36,892 nucleotides of DNA, from positions 1 to 36,892 of the forward strand of contig CAYUCY010000008.1 of the NCBI GenBank assembly GCA_964443525.1, read 5' to 3'. Source of the DNA: CAYUCY01 sp964443525. Its GTDB lineage: Bacteria; Pseudomonadota; Alphaproteobacteria; Caedimonadales; Caedimonadaceae. Each line of letters begins with the position of its first letter. The stretch's first letter is position 1. A program made the translations under genes and the position numbers. The notes beneath the pieces were generated by a model. The model saw only the letters and a program-made list of their open reading frames with translations, ran no database searches and was not told the DNA's origin. Shown here piece by piece: positions 33,024 to 36,892 of the stretch.

Positions 33024-36000
33024 ATGAATCCAAAAGAAGGCTATTATCGCCATCCGACCATCTATAAAAATTCAATCGTTTTTGTCTCTGAGGATGACCT
33101 ATGGGTCGTTCAGAGAGAAGGCGGCATTGCCCGACGGTTAACGACAGGTTTGGGCGCGGTGACTACCCCCGTTTTTTCTCTTAATGGCGAAAAAATTGCC
33201 TTTGCGGGTACGGACGAGGGACATCAGGAACTTTATGTGATGCCCGCCGCAGGCGGCTCGGCGAAAAGGCTGACATATATGGGAGATAGTATTTCCGTTA
33301 TCGGATGGGTTCAGGAGGGAATTCTCTTTGCTTGTTCTTATGGACAACCCTTTCTGAAGTGGAATGAGATCTGGCTCCAAAATCCCGAAGGGGGGGTACC
33401 TACAAAATTACCCGTTGGTCCTGCAAATTATTTTTCAGTTCAAAAAAATCTTAAGGGACCCGCCGCAATTCAGCGTCACGGTTATCGGGAATACGGATTT
33501 TGGAAACGATACCGAGGCGGGACGGCTGGTGAACTCTGGGTGGACCCCGAAGGAACAGGTGCTTTTGAAAAATTTTTAAATTTGAAAAGTGATCTGGCAA
33601 GACCCCTCTTTATCAGTCAAAGAATCTATTTCCTGTCGGACCATGAGGGAGTTGGTAATATCTACTCGGCTAGGCCTGATAGATCTGATTTAAAGAGGCA
33701 TACCCATCATGTGGATTATTATGCCCGTAATATCGCAACAGATGGTGAGAGGATCGTTTATCATGCGGGGGGAGATCTTTTCGTCCTTGACCTAAAGACG
33801 GATAAAGTATCTCAAGTTGCTTTAGAGTATCATGGACCGCGAGCTCAAAGGCAGCGGAAATTTGTCTCAGCTGCAAGATATTTGGAAGATTTTTCCCTCC
33901 ATCCTAAAGGGCATCATCTAAGTGTAACGGCTAGAGGAAAGCCGTTTTGCTTCGGCAACTGGGAAGGGCCTGTTCTTCAGCTTGGAGCAAGTGACGGCGT
34001 ACGGTATCGTCTGTCTCGATGGTTGTCCGATGGGAAGAGGACTTTGCTGGTCCATGATAAAGATGGTGAGGAAAAGCTTGAAATTTATGATGCGGAAACA
34101 GGCAAGTGTCTGTCGACTTCTCCTGATTTGAAGTTAGGACGAGTCACCGAAATTAAGGCAAGCCCTCAAAAAGATGAGGCCGTTCTGACCAATCATCGCA
34201 ATGAGCTTATCCTTGTCGATCTTAAAAAATGGAAGACCAAGCTGATTAATCGGAGTGGTTTTTCAGCGGTGAGAGGTTTTGATTGGAGCCCTTGTGGGGA
34301 GTGGATCGCTTATAGTGCCTCCCTCACAAGGCGTACGATGGCCATCAATCTTTATCATCTCAAGACGGAGAAAATAACCCAAGCGACAAAACCGATTTTA
34401 AGAGATGTGGAGCCTTCATTTGATCCTGAAGGGAAATATCTCTACTTTATTTCGTATCGAGATTTTGATCCTGTTTGGGATTCTATGCACTTTGAAATGG
34501 GTTTCCCAAGGGGGTGCCGGCCCTATCTCCTGACCCTTCAGAAGGATCTGCCGTCACCGTTTCTTCAAAAACCTGCCGACTTAAGTGAAAAAGAGGAAAA
34601 AGAAGAAGACAAAGACGAAGATAAAAAAGAAAAGAAAGCAAAGAAAAAAGAGATTTCGAAAACCCAAATTGACCTTGAGGGGATTCAGGATCGCATTTTG
34701 GCTTTTCCCGTGGATTTGGGCCTTTATTCCCAAGTGACTGGACTGAAAGGGAAAACGGCTTTTATCTGGTGGCCCGTTGAGGGGACGCTCGAGGCTGATT
34801 ATGAGGAGGAAGAAGGCCCCAGTGATGGCACCCTGGAGATCTATGATTTTGAATCTCAGAAGGTAGATGATCTTGCTGACGGCGTTGCCGAGGTGATCAC
34901 CTCCCATGATCGTCAGTGGCTCGGATATCGATCCGAGCAACGGCTGCGCATCTTAAAAACAGACGAAAAGGCTGATGACAGATCGGTAGGAGAAAAACCA
35001 TCCCGAAAGAGCGGATGGATTGATTTGTCGCGGATTCGCCTTTCGGTTAACCCTGTTTTCGAGTGGGATCAGATGTATAAGGAAGCTTGGCGTCTTCAAA
35101 GAGATCACTTCTGGACCGAAGACATGGCAAAGGTTGACTGGAAAAAGGTCTACGATCGTTATTACCGACTGATCAGCCGTGTCTCTACAAGAGGAGAGTT
35201 CAGTGATGTTCTTTGGGAAATGCAGGGTGAGCTCGGCACCTCCCATGCCTATGTTATGGGAGGAGACTACCGTCATCCACCACGATATTCCGTGGGTCTT
35301 TTGGGGGCTGAATTTCGTTGGAACTCGAAAGAAAAGGCCTATGAGATTTACAATATAGCGAAAGGAGATCATTGGCGCGCTAAAAATGCATCTCCTTTTG
35401 TTCAACCCGGTGTCAATATTCACGAAGGAGATCTGATCTATAGCATTAATGGGAGAACCTTGAACCGTGAAAATCCGCCTGAGTATTTCCTTGTGTATCA
35501 AGCAGGGCAAGAAGTCTCTCTTGAGGTGAGCGATTCGAAAGGAAAAAACAGGCGCCGCGTCATTGTTAAAACAATGCAATATGATCTCAATGAGCGCTAT
35601 CGCGATTGGGTGGAGAAAAACAGGACGTATGTTCATGAGAAAACAAAAGGCCGCGTTGGGTATGTCCATATTCCGAACATGGGACCTCAAGGATTTGCGG
35701 AATTTCACCGTTCTTATTTGCGAGAATGCGACTTTGAAGGCTTGATCATAGATGTGCGCTTTAACGGCGGGGGTAACGTATCACCTCTTCTTTTAGAAAA
35801 GCTGGCCCGTAAAAGGTTGGGGTATGACTGGACCCGCTGGTTCGGGACGGCGCCCTATCCCGATGATTCCCCCATGGGCCCTATGGTAGCCCTCACCAAT
35901 GAGTATGCTGGTTCGGACGGAGATATGTTCTCTCATGCTTTTAAAATGATGAAACTCGGTCCTTTGTTAGGGAAGCGTACCTGGGGCGGCGTTATTGGTA

Positions 36001-36269
36001 TTTGGCCTCGACATCCGCTTGTTGATGGAGGTATTACGACGCAACCCGAATTTTCATTCTGGTTTAAAGATGTCGGGTGGAATATTGAAAATTATGGTGT
36101 TGATCCGGACATAGAAGTTGAAATCACGCCCCAAGATTATGCGGCGGGGCGAGATCCTCAATTAGATCGCTCGATTGAAGAGGTGCTGAGGATTATGAAG
36201 GAAACACCTCCCGTTTTGCCGGACCTTAAGTCAAAGCCATCCCTGGCAATACCGAAGAAATTGGCTTAA
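33024..36269 (+). CDS. Tricorn-type protease (S41 family)
   Basis: The protein has 1081 residues, close to Thermoplasma tricorn (1071). Order: two beta-propellers (about 1-310 and 310-690), helical C1, PDZ (about 765-855) and the C2 catalytic domain. The catalytic residues all align: Ser740-His741 (GTSHAY), Ser964-Asp965 (EYAGSDGD) and Glu1022 (NIENYGVDPD); the 58-residue spacing from Ser964 to Glu1022 equals that of archaeal Ser965 to Glu1023. A Lys/Glu-rich insertion (about 525-550) interrupts the second propeller. No signal peptide, so it is cytoplasmic. It would cut oligopeptides downstream of ATP-dependent proteases. GAGGATAT precedes the ATG. Confidence 0.95.
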   Translation: MNPKEGYYRHPTIYKNSIVFVSEDDLWVVQREGGIARRLTTGLGAVTTPVFSLNGEKIAFAGTDEGHQELYVMPAAGGSAKRLTYMGDSISVIGWVQEGILFACSYGQPFLKWNEIWLQNPEGGVPTKLPVGPANYFSVQKNLKGPAAIQRHGYREYGFWKRYRGGTAGELWVDPEGTGAFEKFLNLKSDLARPLFISQRIYFLSDHEGVGNIYSARPDRSDLKRHTHHVDYYARNIATDGERIVYHAGGDLFVLDLKTDKVSQVALEYHGPRAQRQRKFVSAARYLEDFSLHPKGHHLSVTARGKPFCFGNWEGPVLQLGASDGVRYRLSRWLSDGKRTLLVHDKDGEEKLEIYDAETGKCLSTSPDLKLGRVTEIKASPQKDEAVLTNHRNELILVDLKKWKTKLINRSGFSAVRGFDWSPCGEWIAYSASLTRRTMAINLYHLKTEKITQATKPILRDVEPSFDPEGKYLYFISYRDFDPVWDSMHFEMGFPRGCRPYLLTLQKDLPSPFLQKPADLSEKEEKEEDKDEDKKEKKAKKKEISKTQIDLEGIQDRILAFPVDLGLYSQVTGLKGKTAFIWWPVEGTLEADYEEEEGPSDGTLEIYDFESQKVDDLADGVAEVITSHDRQWLGYRSEQRLRILKTDEKADDRSVGEKPSRKSGWIDLSRIRLSVNPVFEWDQMYKEAWRLQRDHFWTEDMAKVDWKKVYDRYYRLISRVSTRGEFSDVLWEMQGELGTSHAYVMGGDYRHPPRYSVGLLGAEFRWNSKEKAYEIYNIAKGDHWRAKNASPFVQPGVNIHEGDLIYSINGRTLNRENPPEYFLVYQAGQEVSLEVSDSKGKNRRRVIVKTMQYDLNERYRDWVEKNRTYVHEKTKGRVGYVHIPNMGPQGFAEFHRSYLRECDFEGLIIDVRFNGGGNVSPLLLEKLARKRLGYDWTRWFGTAPYPDDSPMGPMVALTNEYAGSDGDMFSHAFKMMKLGPLLGKRTWGGVIGIWPRHPLVDGGITTQPEFSFWFKDVGWNIENYGVDPDIEVEITPQDYAAGRDPQLDRSIEEVLRIMKETPPVLPDLKSKPSLAIPKKLA

Positions 36270-36287
36270 CAACGTAAGGAGGGATCA

Positions 36288-36848
36288 ATGGCGATTACAC
36301 CATCGACCATGAAACCGCTCGGATTTCTGGCACCCGACTTTGTCCTCAAGGATGTCCTTACCGGTGAACCAAGATCTCTTGCCCAACTCAAATCCGAACA
36401 TGGGACCGTCGTCGTTTTTATGTGTAACCATTGCCCATTTGTAAGACATATTTTGGACAAGCTGGTTGAAGTAGCCAAAGATTATGAGGAGAAGGGGATT
36501 TCCTTCGTCGGTATTAATTCCAATGATATCCGAAAGTATCCCGATGACTCTCCTGAAAAAATGAAAGAATTGGCGAATGCAAAAGGGTTTTCATTCCCTT
36601 ATCTTTTTGATGAGACTCAAGAAGTTGCCAAAGCTTACGATGCTGTTTGTACTCCTGATTTCTTTGTCTTTGACGGCGCCCGCAAATGTGTTTATCGCGG
36701 GCGCTTTGATGCCTCCCGACCCGGCCAAGAGATACCTGTCACAGGTCAGGATTTAAAGGATGCTTTAGACGCTCTTCTTTCAGGCAAGCTCATCTCGGAG
36801 GATCAGAAGCCGAGCCTCGGTTGCAATATCAAGTGGAAAGAATCCTAG
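36288..36848 (+). CDS. Thioredoxin-fold (AhpC/TSA-type) protein with CxxC
   Basis: The protein has 186 residues. The opening (LGFLAPDFVLKDVLTGEPRSLAQL) is peroxiredoxin-like and the active site reads MCNHCPFV with Cys46 and Cys49, a form seen in cytosolic thioredoxin-family proteins rather than true peroxiredoxins. The cis-proline region is CTPDFFVFD. No export signal. GGAGGG lies before the ATG, 18 bases after the tricorn stop, so the two are probably co-transcribed. The partner is unknown. Confidence 0.9.
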   Translation: MAITPSTMKPLGFLAPDFVLKDVLTGEPRSLAQLKSEHGTVVVFMCNHCPFVRHILDKLVEVAKDYEEKGISFVGINSNDIRKYPDDSPEKMKELANAKGFSFPYLFDETQEVAKAYDAVCTPDFFVFDGARKCVYRGRFDASRPGQEIPVTGQDLKDALDALLSGKLISEDQKPSLGCNIKWKES

Positions 36849-36892
36849 GGCATAATCGTTAATGCGACTTTGATCCCGAAAAAGATAAGAGC

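Noticed and set aside
34953..35708. 251-codon minus-strand frame opposite the tricorn gene
   Set aside because: The plus strand encodes a well-conserved protease through the whole interval. The minus-strand product shows no family features and is a by-product of its codon pattern.

Overview
The window reads as ordinary chromosome from an alphaproteobacterium of moderate to low GC content. The main pointers are a CtrA-type cell-cycle response regulator, IHF-alpha, the very large (about 180 kDa) NAD-dependent glutamate dehydrogenase, an rpoN gene attached to the lptC-lptA-lptB export genes, and a full lipid A/Kdo cluster. AT-rich patches, a broken regulator and exported small proteins would fit a host-associated lineage such as the Holosporales group, but this placement is inference. 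A run of 10 Ns (16286-16295) shows the window comes from a scaffold with a gap.

Layout. 1-5996: the 5' part of a tRNA (probably Arg); an NDP-forming acyl-CoA synthetase/GNAT fusion; a small lipoprotein; a YgjP-like metallopeptidase; a VOC protein; rsmE; radC. 6074-9329: a membrane EAL phosphodiesterase, ctrA and ihfA, with a consensus CtrA box on the ihfA promoter. 9330-15602: a 546-base stretch without a gene, tRNA-Leu(CAG), a short RNase D, then kdsD-lptC-lptA-lptB-rpoN. 15603-16686: an AT-rich island with a putative membrane protein, a truncated secreted protein and the gap. 16687-18556: a tetR gene broken by two in-frame stop codons, two near-identical palindromic operators, and a divergent O-methyltransferase carrying an export signal. 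18781-25245: an MFS transporter, the 1625-residue glutamate dehydrogenase and tRNA-Gly(GCC). 25310-30978 (minus strand): msbA, a DUF374 acyltransferase, waaA, lpxK and an lpxL-like acyltransferase, all overlapping. 31156-36892: an exported GNAT-like protein, an exported His/Gly/Met decapeptide-repeat protein, a tricorn-type protease and a thioredoxin-fold protein.

How they fit together. Two blocks build the outer membrane: kdsD and lptCAB (Kdo precursor and LPS transport) and msbA to lpxL (lipid A phosphorylation, Kdo addition, acylation, flipping). CtrA, IHF and the EAL protein form a regulatory patch, and a second CtrA box precedes the MFS gene. The most unusual parts are (i) the tetR/operator/exported methyltransferase unit, where the repressor is dead but its binding sites are intact, and (ii) the exported His-rich repeat protein with a 9-codon upstream ORF and an AT-rich inverted repeat in its leader. 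I found no CRISPR array, prophage, intact insertion sequence or obvious defence system.
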